Assembly (NCBI RefSeq): GCF_016219575.1
Contig: NZ_JACRMG010000018.1
Coordinates: forward strand, 62,001 to 126,000
DNA: 64,000 nucleotides
Source: Bradyrhizobium sp.
GTDB taxonomy: Bacteria > Pseudomonadota > Alphaproteobacteria > Rhizobiales > Xanthobacteraceae
Direction: 5' to 3'
Part shown: positions 16,222 through 25,994 of the stretch, in pieces
Numbering within the stretch: position 1 is the stretch's first letter
Layout: each line of letters begins with the position of its first letter
The notes under the pieces: model-generated
The model's database searches: none
What the model saw: the letters and a program-made list of their open reading frames with translations, nothing else
What the model was told of the DNA's origin: nothing
Made by a program: the position numbers and the translations under genes

Positions 16222-17132
16222 CAGCGCGCCTCCAGCTGGCGGTGCTGCAACCGCTCATACAGCAGCAGCGGGGCGACCAGCAGCACCAGCAGCACCACCG
16301 CGACAGCCGAGGCGACGGGCCAGTCCTTGTTGGTGAAGAACTCCAGCCACAGCGTCTGGCCGATCATCAGGGCATTGGAGCCTGCGAGCAGATCGGGGAT
16401 GACGAACTCGCCGACAACAGGGATGAAGCACAGCAGCGCGCCTGCACCCACACCGGGCAGCGACAGCGGGAACGTGACCTGCCAGAACGCCTGCCACGGC
16501 GAGGCGCCGAGATCGGCGGCGGCTTCCAGCAGCGCCGGATCCTGCTTCGCCAGCGTCGCAAACAGCGGCAGGATCATGAACGGCAGATAGGAATAGACGA
16601 TGCCGATATACATCGCGGTGTCGGTGGAGAGCCACACCAGCGGCGCCGAGATCAGGTGCAGCTTGAGCAGCACGGTGTTGAGCAACCCGTCATGCTGCAG
16701 GATGTTGATCCAGGCATAGATGCGGATCAGGAACGAGGTCCAGAACGGCACGATCACCAGCATCATCGCGATCGCCTGCCAGCGCTGCGGCAGCCGCGCC
16801 ATGCCATAGGCGACGGGATACCCGATCAGGAGCAGGATGGCGGTCGAAACCAGCGCGACCGTCAGGCTGCGCAGATAGGACAGGATGTAGAGATTGTCCG
16901 AGATCAGCAGTTTGAAGTTCTCGATCGAGAGCTGATCGAACGCCGCCACGGTCGCTTCGCGGCCGCCCCACAGGTCGAACAGCGGCACATAGGGCGGCTG
17001 CGCGATCGCGGTCTGCGACAGCGCGATCTTCAGCACGAAGCCGAACGGCACGAGGAAGAACAGCACCATCCACAAATAGGGCGCGATCGCCGCAAAGCTC
17101 GCGGGACGCGCAAATATCCGGCGCGCGCTCAT
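16221..17132 (-). CDS. potH: Spermidine/putrescine-type ABC transporter permease (PotH-like)
   Basis: A 303-residue permease with about six helices and the EAA loop LLEAAADLGASPWQAFWQVTFPLS. The long periplasmic loop after the first helix (about 45-85) is typical of PotB/PotH. The ATG at 17130-17132 overlaps the potG stop in an ATGA arrangement; a longer frame to 17168 lies inside potG and is rejected. It works with PotI and PotG. Confidence 0.92.
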   Translation of the reverse strand: MSARRIFARPASFAAIAPYLWMVLFFLVPFGFVLKIALSQTAIAQPPYVPLFDLWGGREATVAAFDQLSIENFKLLISDNLYILSYLRSLTVALVSTAILLLIGYPVAYGMARLPQRWQAIAMMLVIVPFWTSFLIRIYAWINILQHDGLLNTVLLKLHLISAPLVWLSTDTAMYIGIVYSYLPFMILPLFATLAKQDPALLEAAADLGASPWQAFWQVTFPLSLPGVGAGALLCFIPVVGEFVIPDLLAGSNALMIGQTLWLEFFTNKDWPVASAVAVVLLVLLVAPLLLYERLQHRQLEAR

Positions 17133-18415
17133 TGTTCCAGCACCAGGCAGTCGTCGGGCATGAACCACGCCACCACGCGCTGGCTTGCCGCATAGGCATC
17201 GACGATCCGCGTGGTGTTGGCCATCGACGAGCGCACGATGGCGCCGGAGTCGAGCTTCACCCTGTAGGTGGTGTGGCCGCCGAGGTAGCTGACGTCGGTG
17301 ATGACGCCCTCCAGCCGGTTGAAGGCATGCGCGCTGGTGCCCTCCGCCGCGGGCGCGCGGCGCGACAGCTTGACCTTTTCGGGCCGGATCGCGACGCTGA
17401 CCACGGACTTCGCAAGCGGCGAGCGCGGCTCCGCCACGTAGAGCGTGCCGGCATCGCGCGTCGCGATGGCAAGGCGGCCGGCCTCGGCGGCGCCGACCTG
17501 CCCCTCGAACAGGTTGATGTCGCCGACGAACTCGGCGATCCAGCGCGAGGCCGGCGTCTCGTAGAGATCGCGCGGGGTCGCCACCTGGTCGAGCCGGCCG
17601 GCGTCCATCACGCCGATGCGGCTCGCCATGGTCATCGCCTCTTCCTGGTCGTGGGTGACGACGATGAAGGTCATGCCGAGCCGGCGCTGCAGCTCCATCA
17701 ATTCTTGCTGCGTGCTCTCGCGCAGCTTCTTGTCGAGCGCCGCCAGCGGCTCGTCGAGCAGCAGCACCTGCGGCCGCCGCGCCAGCGAGCGCGCCAGCGC
17801 CACGCGCTGCCGCTGCCCGCCGGAAAGCTGGTCCGGCTTGCGCTTCTCGAGCCCCTCGAGCTTGACCAGCGCCACCATCTCGGCGACGCGGGTCCTGATG
17901 TCGGCCTTCGCCATGCCGGCGCGCTTCAGCCCGAAGGCGATGTTGTCCTTGACCGACAGATGCGGAAACAGCGCATAGTTCTGGAACATCATGTTGACGG
18001 GCCGCTCATGCGGCAGCACCGGAGCGATGTCCCTTCCATCGAGCAGGATGCGGCCCTCGTCCGGCGTCTCGAAGCCGGCAAGCATGCGCAGAAGCGTCGT
18101 CTTGCCGCAGCCGGAGGGACCGAGCAGCGCAAAGAACTCGCCGGCGCGGATATCGAGCGTGACGCGATCGACCGCACGGAAATTGCCGAATTTCCTGGTC
18201 ACCCCTTCGATGCGCAGGAGCGGCATCTCGGGCTCGGGCTGCGGCTCGATCCGCGCCGGCACGGCCGCAGCGGGCTCTGGCCTCGCGGGCGCGGCCGCCG
18301 GCTCCGGTTGCGACGGCTCTGCAGGCAATGCCTCCGGCTTTTCAGCCTCGATCACCGGCGATTCCGGTTTGGCAGGCCCTGCCGCCGCCTCATTGTCAGG
18401 TCGTTCCTCAGCCAT
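17129..18415 (-). CDS. potG: Polyamine-type ABC transporter ATPase with Pro/Glu/Ala-rich N-terminal extension
   Basis: A 428-residue ATPase. Residues 1-63 are a low-complexity Pro/Glu/Ala tail. The ABC domain starts at Met64 (LLRIEGVTRKFG) and has Walker A GPSGCGKT near 99-106, signature LSGGQRQRVALA, Walker B VLLLDEPLAALD and the H-loop VTHDQ. A TOBE domain follows from about 330, where polyamine ATPases are regulated. An internal start at Met64 (18224-18226) would give a normal-length PotG/PotA; which start is used is not clear from the sequence. It is the first gene of the potGHI unit. The periplasmic binding protein potF is absent from the neighbourhood. Confidence 0.92.
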   Translation of the reverse strand: MAEERPDNEAAAGPAKPESPVIEAEKPEALPAEPSQPEPAAAPARPEPAAAVPARIEPQPEPEMPLLRIEGVTRKFGNFRAVDRVTLDIRAGEFFALLGPSGCGKTTLLRMLAGFETPDEGRILLDGRDIAPVLPHERPVNMMFQNYALFPHLSVKDNIAFGLKRAGMAKADIRTRVAEMVALVKLEGLEKRKPDQLSGGQRQRVALARSLARRPQVLLLDEPLAALDKKLRESTQQELMELQRRLGMTFIVVTHDQEEAMTMASRIGVMDAGRLDQVATPRDLYETPASRWIAEFVGDINLFEGQVGAAEAGRLAIATRDAGTLYVAEPRSPLAKSVVSVAIRPEKVKLSRRAPAAEGTSAHAFNRLEGVITDVSYLGGHTTYRVKLDSGAIVRSSMANTTRIVDAYAASQRVVAWFMPDDCLVLEQ

Positions 18416-18608
18416 GTTCCCCGCCGGCCCCGTCGTGGCTGCAAGCTAGCGACGGATCGACGGCGGCTCAACAGGCCCGAAACCGCTGCCGGGCGCCGCA
18501 GGCCGGTTCAGCCGGCCCAAATCCCCAAAAAATTCGTGTCCGCGATGTGAACGCGTTCCGGACTGGGCGCGACTATCGGCTGGAGTTGATGGCCGATCGG
18601 GGGGACCG

Positions 18609-19604
18609 ATGCAGGATGAAGCGCCGCGACGTGTGAATATCTCGACGGACATGTTTCCGGACCAGAAGCGCCTTGCCATGTGGCGCGAGGTGTATGGGCG
18701 CGGCATCGCGCACGTCGACATCGAGCAGCTTGGGGATGCGCCGTTTCACGCCGATGTTACCTTCAATCTGCTGCCCAATGTCGCCATCGCATCCGGCGCA
18801 CGCTCGCCCGCGCATTACCGCGTGACGCGCGAACTGCTCAAGGACAACAGCGACATCATCGCAGTCAGCATATTGCGATCGGGCGAGGCTTCGGCCACGC
18901 AATTCGGCCAGGAGTTGATCGGCGGCGTCGGCAGCGCCAGCGTGCTGTCGGGGGCCGATCCCTCCGTCAGCACGCTGACCACCGACGGCAGCTTCATCAC
19001 GCTGGCGCTGTCGCGCCCCGCCATCGCGGAACTGGCCCCGGATTTCGAAGCCGCCTTCGGCCGGCCGATCCCCGCCGACGATCCGGCGCTGCGCCTGCTC
19101 ATCAAGTATCTCGACGCCGTACTGGCCGCCGACGAACTGGACCATCCGGAAGTCGCCCGCTCCGTCTCCGCCCATATTCTCGACCTTGTGGCGCTGGCGC
19201 TGGGCGCGCGCGGCGAGCGGGCCGAAGCCGCGCTCGGCGGCGCCAAGGCGGCGCGGCTGAAGGCGCTCAAATCCGACGTGATGTCGATGCTCGGCAACGG
19301 CGAACTGTCCTCGGAACTGATCGCCGGCCGCCACGGCATCTCGTCGCGCTATGTGCGGAAGCTGTTCGAGCAGGAAGGAATCTCGTTCACATCCTTCGTG
19401 CTCGGCGAGCGGCTGACGCGGGTGCGCCGCATGCTGCGCGATTCCCGCTACGCGCATCTGACCATTGCGCAGCTCGCGCATGCCTGCGGCTTCAACGACA
19501 TTTCCTATTTCAACCGCGCCTTCCGCCGCCATTTCGGCGCCACGCCGACGGATGTAAGGGGGCACGCCGGGGACGAAGCGGCCGCTACGCCGTCCCAGCC
19601 ATGA
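18609..19604 (+). CDS. AraC family transcriptional regulator
   Basis: A 331-residue regulator. The N-terminal part (about 15-190) is an AraC-binding-like domain of the OruR/FeaR type. The C-terminal AraC/XylS double helix-turn-helix runs from about 225 to 318, with GISSRYVRKLFEQEGISFTSF as the first reader and LAHACGFNDISYFNRAFRRHFG as the signature. Ligand and targets are unknown. It is divergent from potG across 193 bases, so it might control the pot operon. Its last 20 bases overlap the convergent glpD. Confidence 0.9.
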   Translation: MQDEAPRRVNISTDMFPDQKRLAMWREVYGRGIAHVDIEQLGDAPFHADVTFNLLPNVAIASGARSPAHYRVTRELLKDNSDIIAVSILRSGEASATQFGQELIGGVGSASVLSGADPSVSTLTTDGSFITLALSRPAIAELAPDFEAAFGRPIPADDPALRLLIKYLDAVLAADELDHPEVARSVSAHILDLVALALGARGERAEAALGGAKAARLKALKSDVMSMLGNGELSSELIAGRHGISSRYVRKLFEQEGISFTSFVLGERLTRVRRMLRDSRYAHLTIAQLAHACGFNDISYFNRAFRRHFGATPTDVRGHAGDEAAATPSQP

Positions 19605-21054
19605 ACGCGGCGAGCCGCTCGCGGTCAGCGGCCGGCATGGTGAGGCCGAGTTTCGTGCGCCGCCACAACACATCGTCGGGGAAGCGCGCCCATTCCTTTG
19701 TCATGAGGTAGCGCACTTCGGCGCCGGTCAGGTCCGGACCGAAGGCGGGGCCGAGATCCTCTTTCGATTTGGCATCGCCCAAAATCGTGACCAGCCGTGA
19801 GCCATAGGCCGAGACCAGGCGGCGCGCCTCGACCTCCCCGAGAAAGCGCCATTGCTCGCGCGCGGACTCGACCTCGTCCTCGAACTTCGCCCAGCCGAAA
19901 TCGCCGCCCGGCAGCGGCGTCGTCGCGGTCCAGCGCGGCGACATCGGATAGAATCTCGACAGCTGCGACACCGCGCGTTCGGCACGCAATCGCGCCGTGG
20001 TGATATCGCCGCCGAAAATCGTCACCAGCGGCGCCTTGCCGCGCCGCGCATCGACATTCAGCACGCCGTCGCGGCGCAGGCCGCTCCCGCCGCGTCCAAT
20101 CACGGAATTGGCGCCGGCGACCGTGCGCACCACGTCGGCCGCCTCGACCCGCTCCCGGAAATAGCGGTTGGCGGCGTCGCAGAGATAGGCGACGTCGCTG
20201 GCTGCCATCGAGACCACGGCCGGATCGCCCTTGAAGGCGTGGCCGACCGTGCCGATCAGCGTGAAGTCGCGCTCATAGGGGCTGGCAAAGATCAGCCGGC
20301 GGTCGTGGTTCTGGAACACATAGACGTTCTCGCTGTCGAACAGCCGCTTCACCACGATCTGGCTGATCTGGGTGGTGCCGAGCGGAGGGGCCGGCACGCG
20401 CAGCACGGTGTCGGCGACCGAGGCGGTCCAGGCGCCGGTGGCGTTGACCAGCGCCCTTGCCGTGGCGATACGACGGTGACCGCGGTCGATGATCGCCAGC
20501 CGCCAGACATCGGTGCGGTCGGCGCGGACGCAGCGCGCGCCGGTGCAGATCTCGGCGCCGTGCTCGGCGGCATCGACCGCCGAGAGCACCACGAGGCGGG
20601 AATCGTCGACGATGCAGTCGGAATATTCAAAGGCGGTGCCGAACGGCCGCTTCAGGGCATCGCCGACGGGGTGATGGGTGACGTCGATGGTTTCCGAGGG
20701 CGGCAGCGGCCGCCGCGCCCCCAGCCGGTCGTAGAGCCAGAGCCAGGCCCGCAGCACCCAGGGCGGCCGCTCGTCGGCATGCGCGGGAATGGCAAAGCGC
20801 ATCGGGCGCACCAGATGCGGCGCGATGCGCAGCCAGACGTCGCGCTCGGCCAGCGCCGCGCGCACCCGGCGGAAATCCCGCCGTTCCAGCACCGAAAGAT
20901 CGCCATGGATCAGCCGCGGCGAGGCCGAGGATGCGCCGCCGCCGAGATCGCCCTGCTCCAGCAGGAGTACGCGAAGGCCCCGCCCGGCGGCGTCGCGCGC
21001 CACGCTGACGCCGTTGAGGCCGCCGCCGAGGATTGCAAGATCGAAGTCCGCCAT
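19585..21054 (-). CDS. glpD: Aerobic glycerol-3-phosphate dehydrogenase
   Basis: A 489-residue FAD enzyme that oxidises glycerol-3-phosphate to dihydroxyacetone phosphate and passes electrons to quinone at the inner membrane. The FAD-binding Rossmann motif LAILGGGLNGVSVARDAAGRG begins at about residue 6, and the DAO domain and C-terminal DAO_C domain are complete. The ATG at 21052-21054 is preferred over an in-frame TTG six bases upstream. No glpK, glpF or glpR lies beside it. The 3' end overlaps the AraC gene by 20 bases. Confidence 0.94.
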   Translation of the reverse strand: MADFDLAILGGGLNGVSVARDAAGRGLRVLLLEQGDLGGGASSASPRLIHGDLSVLERRDFRRVRAALAERDVWLRIAPHLVRPMRFAIPAHADERPPWVLRAWLWLYDRLGARRPLPPSETIDVTHHPVGDALKRPFGTAFEYSDCIVDDSRLVVLSAVDAAEHGAEICTGARCVRADRTDVWRLAIIDRGHRRIATARALVNATGAWTASVADTVLRVPAPPLGTTQISQIVVKRLFDSENVYVFQNHDRRLIFASPYERDFTLIGTVGHAFKGDPAVVSMAASDVAYLCDAANRYFRERVEAADVVRTVAGANSVIGRGGSGLRRDGVLNVDARRGKAPLVTIFGGDITTARLRAERAVSQLSRFYPMSPRWTATTPLPGGDFGWAKFEDEVESAREQWRFLGEVEARRLVSAYGSRLVTILGDAKSKEDLGPAFGPDLTGAEVRYLMTKEWARFPDDVLWRRTKLGLTMPAADRERLAAFMAGTA

Positions 21055-21091
21055 ACGCAACGCTGAGAAATGGAACGCCCGTCCCTCTTCT

Positions 21092-23776
21092 CTAGCCGGT
21101 CTTGCGCGCAGGCTCCATGGTGTTGTCGCGGCCGACGAGGGGTGCGTATTGGGCGATCGGCGCAGGCTTGCCCAGCAGATAGCCCTGGACCGCGTCGCAG
21201 CCCTCCTTGGCCAGGAAGGAGAGCTGTTCGGCGGTCTCCACGCCCTCGGCGACGATGGACATCTCCAGGCCGTGGCCGAGGTCGATGACCGCCCGCACGA
21301 TGTTCGCCGATTGCGGGGTCTTGCCGAGATTGATGACGAAGGCGCGGTCGATCTTGATCTTGTCGAACGGGAAAGCCTGCAGATAGCTCAGCGACGAGTA
21401 TCCGCTGCCGAAATCGTCCATGGAGATGCGCACGCCCAGCGCCTTCAGACGCCGCAGCAGCGCCAGGCCCCGGTCGAAATCCTCGATCAGCACGCCTTCG
21501 GTGATTTCCAGTTCCAGCCGTCCCGGCGACAGCCCGGTTTCGAGCAGGATCGAATGCACGAGATTGACGACATCGCCGTGCATGAACTGCGCCGGCGACA
21601 GGTTAACGGCGACCTGCAGCGGCACCGGCCAGGACGCAGCCTCCCGGCAGGCCTCGCGCAGGATCCACTCGCCCATCTCGACGATCAGGCCGCTCTCTTC
21701 CGCGATCGGGATGAAGTCGGCGGGCGAGACGAAGCCGCGCAGCGGATGCATCCAGCGCGCCAGCGCCTCGAAGCCGATGATCCTGCTGGTGGCGACCGTG
21801 TCGCCGGACGCGGCCTGCGGCTGGTAGTGGAGCGATAATTCGCCGTTCTTGATGGCGACCGAGAGATCCTGGTGCAGCACGCGGCGGTCGCGGATCTGCT
21901 GGTCCATCTCGGGCTCGAACAGGTTCACGGTGCCGCGCGACTTCTGCTTGGCGCGGAACAGCGCAGCGCCTGCATTGGCGAGCAGCGCGGCGGCGTCCGG
22001 ACCGTTGTGCGGGAACACCGAGATGCCGGTGGTGACGCCGGTGCGAACAGCCTTGCCGTCGATCTGGAATTCGTTTGCCAGCGCTTCGCCGAGCCGGGCG
22101 GCCAGCGCCTGGCCCGCCTCCGGCTGCTTGCCGTCGATGATCAGGCCGAACTCGTCGCCCGAGAGCCGCGCTACCACGCCGCCGCGCGCGGTTTCCTGCA
22201 GACGGCGCGCCACCTCGATCAGGACCTTGTCGCCCGTCGCATGGCCGAACACGTCGTTGACTTCCTTCAGGCCGTCGAGGTCAACGCAAAGCACGGCGAA
22301 CTCCTCGTCGGTGCCGGCGCAGGCCTCGATCATCTGAGCCAGCGCCTGCAGGAAGGCGGCGCGGTTCGGCAGGTCGGTGAGGCCGTCGTGATAGGCCATA
22401 TGGGCCATCCGCGATTCGGTCTGGCGGCGGTCGGTGACGTCCTCGTGGGTCTTGATCAGGTATTGCGGCTCGCCGGCATCGTCGAGCACGGTCATGCGCC
22501 GGGTCAGGAACAGCCGCAGGCCGTCCTTGGTCGAGATCGGGTGCTCCTCGGCGAGCAGGCCGCGCTTCCTGATCGCCGCCTCGTCGCGCGCGACGATCAG
22601 CTTTGCCTCGCGTGGATTGAAGATGTCGGCGGCCGTCAGGCCGGTGGCCTCCTCGCGACTGCGGTTGAGAATGGTCTCGGCGCTGCGGTTGGCGAGCAGA
22701 TATTTGCCGTCCTTGACGCGCTCGACGATCAGCGCGACCGGAATGTTGTCGACCACGAGCTCGAGGAACTTCTTGGCGTTCTCCAGTTCGCGCGACAGCG
22801 AACGGCGGTCGGTGACGTCGTCGAACAGCGCGATCAGGAATTCCGGCTGGCCTTTTTCGTTGCGCGCGATCACGCGGTTGGAAGCGAGAATGCGCCGCTG
22901 AGCGCCGCGCTCGACCTGGAATTCGTTGCGGTGATAGCCCTCCGGCGCCGAAATCGCCGCCGTGTCGGCCTTGACGATGGCCGCAGCAGTGGCCGGGCTG
23001 AAAATCTCCTCGGCGCGCTTGCCGACGATGTGATCGCGCGAGAAGCGCGAGAAGCGCTCGAAGGCGCGGTTGGCGAAGATGTAGCGGCCGTCTTCGATGT
23101 TCTTGGCGGCGACGCAGACCGGCACGTTGTCCAGCACCGATTCCAGGAACTGGGTGGTGGAGGACAGCTTTCGCGACAGCTTGCGCTGCTCGGTGCAGTC
23201 CAGATGGGTCGCGACCGAACCGCCGTTCGGCAGCGTGAAGTATTTCACCAGCACAGAGCGGCCGTCGGGCAGCTCGGTGATCAATCCTTCCGGCGTGGCC
23301 GCACGGCCGTAGAATTCCTCATCGGAGTTGTGCAGCACGCCGCGACTACGCCGCATCTCCAGGAGTTGCGCACCGGTCATGTCGCGCGGCACGTCGGCGC
23401 GGGTCAGGCCGTACAGGTTCAGGTACTGGTCGTTGCAGAAGATCACCCGGCCGCGCGGGTCGATCATCACCACGCCCTGGTTGAGATGGTTCAGCGCGGA
23501 ACTGATGAAGAAGTTGCGCCGTAGCTGCGAGCGCTGGACGCGGCGCAGCGCCGACACCACCCAGATCGCCACCGCACCGACGAAGGAGGCGATCACGATG
23601 CCGCCGATCAGGACTTCCCAGATCACGTTGGGATCGAGCGAGCCGACATAGCTCGAAGGCTGGAATCCGCCGGACGCGGCCAGCGCGTGCGCGCACGGCC
23701 AGGCGCTGGCGGCAAGGCACACCAGGGCCGTGGCAAGAGAGTTCTTGCTGCCTGCCTGCCAATTCTTGCCAGCCAT
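21092..23776 (-). CDS. Membrane PAS-GGDEF-EAL protein (c-di-GMP turnover)
   Basis: An 894-residue signalling protein. A signal-like N-terminal segment (about 12-35) and a membrane helix (about 55-78) are followed by three PAS domains (about 90-210, 215-330, 335-450), a GGDEF domain (about 455-620) and an EAL domain (about 630-880). The cyclase motif reads SGDEF and there is no RxxD inhibition site before it. The phosphodiesterase has every catalytic element: EAL, NLSP, ELEITE, DDFGSGYSS, KIKID, EGVET and QGYLLGKP. c-di-GMP hydrolysis is therefore the safer activity. The third of its kind in the window is at 26619 and the second at 59402. The sensory input is unknown. Confidence 0.94.
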   Translation of the reverse strand: MAGKNWQAGSKNSLATALVCLAASAWPCAHALAASGGFQPSSYVGSLDPNVIWEVLIGGIVIASFVGAVAIWVVSALRRVQRSQLRRNFFISSALNHLNQGVVMIDPRGRVIFCNDQYLNLYGLTRADVPRDMTGAQLLEMRRSRGVLHNSDEEFYGRAATPEGLITELPDGRSVLVKYFTLPNGGSVATHLDCTEQRKLSRKLSSTTQFLESVLDNVPVCVAAKNIEDGRYIFANRAFERFSRFSRDHIVGKRAEEIFSPATAAAIVKADTAAISAPEGYHRNEFQVERGAQRRILASNRVIARNEKGQPEFLIALFDDVTDRRSLSRELENAKKFLELVVDNIPVALIVERVKDGKYLLANRSAETILNRSREEATGLTAADIFNPREAKLIVARDEAAIRKRGLLAEEHPISTKDGLRLFLTRRMTVLDDAGEPQYLIKTHEDVTDRRQTESRMAHMAYHDGLTDLPNRAAFLQALAQMIEACAGTDEEFAVLCVDLDGLKEVNDVFGHATGDKVLIEVARRLQETARGGVVARLSGDEFGLIIDGKQPEAGQALAARLGEALANEFQIDGKAVRTGVTTGISVFPHNGPDAAALLANAGAALFRAKQKSRGTVNLFEPEMDQQIRDRRVLHQDLSVAIKNGELSLHYQPQAASGDTVATSRIIGFEALARWMHPLRGFVSPADFIPIAEESGLIVEMGEWILREACREAASWPVPLQVAVNLSPAQFMHGDVVNLVHSILLETGLSPGRLELEITEGVLIEDFDRGLALLRRLKALGVRISMDDFGSGYSSLSYLQAFPFDKIKIDRAFVINLGKTPQSANIVRAVIDLGHGLEMSIVAEGVETAEQLSFLAKEGCDAVQGYLLGKPAPIAQYAPLVGRDNTMEPARKTG

Positions 23777-24039
23777 CAGTCACCCGCGCATTTCAGCGCC
23801 GGAGTGTCTGTGTTTGCGGGTTTGGATCGGGTAAACGCGTACCCTTGCAACTCCAAAATGTGACTCAAATTACGGCAATTGCCCTGACATGATTAATGCG
23901 CCACTAATGCCGGAGCGCCCGCAGTGCGGCTGCGAGACAAACCAAGGGCTTGGCGGCAACAGATGCTTAACAAAGCGACAAAAACCTGCTGCTGATAGTG
24001 CCCAACGACACGGCAATTTCTCCCGGATTTCAACTTCAC

Positions 24040-25149
24040 ATGGACAGGGTCGAGTGCGTCATTGTCGGGGCCGGGGTGATCGGCCTTGCGGTGGCAAGGC
24101 GGCTGGCCAAGGCCGGCCGCGAAGTGGTGGTGCTGGAAGAGGCCGAGGGCATCGGCACGGTGACCTCCTCACGCAACAGCGAGGTCATCCATGCCGGGAT
24201 CTACTATCCGGCCGGCAGCTGGATGGCGCGCATGTGCGTCGCCGGCAAGCACGCGCTCTACCGCTATTGCGACGAGCACGGCATCCCCTACAAGAATTGC
24301 GGCAAGCTGATCGTCGCGACCACGCCGGAAGAGACGGCAAGGCTGGCGGCGATCCGCGACCACGCCGCCGCCAATGGCGTCGCCGACATGCAGACGCTTG
24401 CCGGCGAAGCCGCTTGCGCGCTCGAGCCGGCGTTGCAATGCGAGGCCGCCCTGCTCTCGCCTTCCACGGGGATCATCGACAGCCACGCCTACATGCTCTC
24501 GCTGCGCGGCGAGGCGGAGGACGCCGGCGCAGCGTTCGCCTTCCACACCCCGGTGCTTCGCGCGAAGGCGAGCGCGGGACGGATCGAACTCGAAGCCGGC
24601 GGCGCCTCGCCGATGACGCTTGCCTGCGATCTCCTGATCAACGCCGCCGGGCTCAACGCACCGGCGGTGGCGCGCGCCATCGCGGGCATGCCCATCGAAA
24701 TGATCCCTTCCTCCTATCTCGCCAAGGGCAATTATTTCAGCTGCAACGCGCGGGCGCCGTTCTCGCGGCTGATCTATCCGGTGCCGGAGCCGGGCGGCCT
24801 CGGCGTGCACCTCACGCTCGACATGGCCGGCCAGGCCCGGTTCGGCCCCGACGTCGAATGGATCGAGACCATCGACTACGCCGTGGACCCGGCGCGTGCA
24901 GCGCGCTTCTATCCGGCGATCCGCAAATACTGGCCTGCGCTGCCCGATGGCGCGCTGATGCCGAGCTATTCCGGGATCCGGCCGAAGATCGTGCCGCCCG
25001 CCGTGGCGCGGCAGGATTTTCTGATGCAGGGCCCGGCCGAGCATGGCGTCGCCGGGCTGGTCAACCTGTTCGGAATCGAATCGCCGGGCCTGACGTCATC
25101 GCTGGCCATCGCCGACCATGTGGCGGAAATGGCAGGCGTGCAGAGCTAG
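24040..25149 (+). CDS. lhgO: FAD-dependent oxidoreductase, L-2-hydroxyglutarate oxidase-like
   Basis: A 369-residue DAO-family flavoenzyme. The FAD Rossmann motif is CVIVGAGVIGLAVARRLA at about 5-22, followed by the RNSEVIHAGIYYP substrate-region motif typical of LhgO/YgaF proteins, which oxidise L-2-hydroxyglutarate to 2-oxoglutarate. The C-terminal SYSGIRPKI and NLFGIESPGLTSSLAIA segments match that family. I chose the ATG at 24040, four residues before the FAD motif; an in-frame GTG at 23998 is less likely. It stands alone, with the terminator of the next minus-strand gene just beyond its stop. Confidence 0.88.
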   Translation: MDRVECVIVGAGVIGLAVARRLAKAGREVVVLEEAEGIGTVTSSRNSEVIHAGIYYPAGSWMARMCVAGKHALYRYCDEHGIPYKNCGKLIVATTPEETARLAAIRDHAAANGVADMQTLAGEAACALEPALQCEAALLSPSTGIIDSHAYMLSLRGEAEDAGAAFAFHTPVLRAKASAGRIELEAGGASPMTLACDLLINAAGLNAPAVARAIAGMPIEMIPSSYLAKGNYFSCNARAPFSRLIYPVPEPGGLGVHLTLDMAGQARFGPDVEWIETIDYAVDPARAARFYPAIRKYWPALPDGALMPSYSGIRPKIVPPAVARQDFLMQGPAEHGVAGLVNLFGIESPGLTSSLAIADHVAEMAGVQS

Positions 25150-25156
25150 CGGCATG

Positions 25157-25200
25157 AAAAACCCCCGCGCGGATGAGCTGAAGCTCATCCGAAGGCGAGG
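25157..25200 (-). terminator. Rho-independent terminator of the minus-strand YdcH gene
   Basis: On the minus strand, CGGATGAGCT and AGCTCATCCG form a perfect ten-base inverted repeat (25170-25191) and are followed by a GC stretch and TTTTT (25157-25161). It lies 35-75 bases past the stop codon of the DUF465 gene at 25234-25419. It sits between two convergent genes and may also slow plus-strand transcription. Confidence 0.75.
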
Positions 25201-25233
25201 GCTTGTCTTCCGAAATATTCGCGAGGACGTCGG

Positions 25234-25419
25234 TTAGTGGACTGTCTCTTCCGCGGTATGCCTCAACCGCTCGATCTGGTCCTTCACCATCAACTTTCGA
25301 CGCTTCAACTCGACGATTTCCAGGTCATCTGTGGAGAGATGGAGCAACGCTTCGTGCAGTTCACTTTCGAGAATCTTGTGTTTGCGTTCCAGTTCAACGA
25401 GATGGGCCTGTATTGCCAT
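25234..25419 (-). CDS. YdcH family (DUF465) small helical protein
   Basis: A 61-residue protein that is almost entirely heptad-like helix, with the DUF465 pattern of HLVELERKHKILESELHEA and a closing LKRRKLMVKDQIERL. Function is unknown across the family. Two ATGs lie six bases apart; the one at 25417-25419 has GGAGG at a normal seven-base spacing, while the other is too close. It is divergent from a second DUF465 gene at 25658 and ends at a clear terminator. Confidence 0.88.
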   Translation of the reverse strand: MAIQAHLVELERKHKILESELHEALLHLSTDDLEIVELKRRKLMVKDQIERLRHTAEETVH

Positions 25420-25657
25420 TCGCATTCCTCCTCGGTGGAAACCTCAGATTCGATCCGGACACAGAAGTGTACACCAGACTGCGAATCTGTCGATGGGAAT
25501 CGGGAATGCGCGGTCGTCATATTTTCGGGATTATCTGTAACCAATCGTGACTATGGAACTGCGTCAGCTTGCGCCGCACGGCGGCAAGGACGATATTTGC
25601 CAAAGCCTGCCGCGGGACCGTTCACAACCTCATCGTGCCCACTAGTTAACACACACC

Positions 25658-25864
25658 ATGACCGACGAAGATGAGCGCGAACTCCAGGCCGAACTTGCCC
25701 GGCTGCAGCAGGAGCACCGCGACCTCGACGCGGCGATCGATGCGCTGCATCAGTCGCCTGCACCCGACCTGTTGCGGCTGCAGCGGCTGAAGAAGCGCAA
25801 GCTGCTGTTGCGCGACCGCATCGCCTTCATCGAAGACCAGATTACCCCCGACATCATCGCCTGA
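25658..25864 (+). CDS. YdcH family (DUF465) small helical protein, second copy
   Basis: A 68-residue acidic helical protein with the same layout as its divergent neighbour: an N-terminal helix rich in Glu/Leu (LQAELARLQQEHRDLDAAI), a short Pro-containing turn, and LQRLKKRKLLLRDRI. Function is unknown. Both copies are probably antiparallel coiled-coil hairpins. The 238 bases between the two genes hold both promoters. Confidence 0.85.
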   Translation: MTDEDERELQAELARLQQEHRDLDAAIDALHQSPAPDLLRLQRLKKRKLLLRDRIAFIEDQITPDIIA

Positions 25865-25961
25865 GCGCGGTATCCGGCAACGCCCGAAGCCGGGACTGCT
25901 TCGCAGTAGCGCGACGGCTTGTCCCCGTTCTCCACAGGGAAGCTGCGCCGGCCCAACAAAT

Positions 25962-25994
25962 GGCCCCGGCGAGCTTGGCGAGCGGACCGGGGCC
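25962..25994. repeat. GC-rich inverted repeat
   Basis: GGCCCCGG (25962-25969) and CCGGGGCC (25987-25994) form an eight-base stem with a 17-base loop in the 264-base gap between the DUF465 gene and the next small gene. There is no T-run. It could end the upstream transcript or be a genome-wide palindromic repeat. Confidence 0.45.

Noticed and set aside
17132..18550. 472-residue plus-strand frame opposite potG
   Set aside because: Walker A, signature and Walker B motifs of potG lie on the minus strand, so this frame is only its complement.
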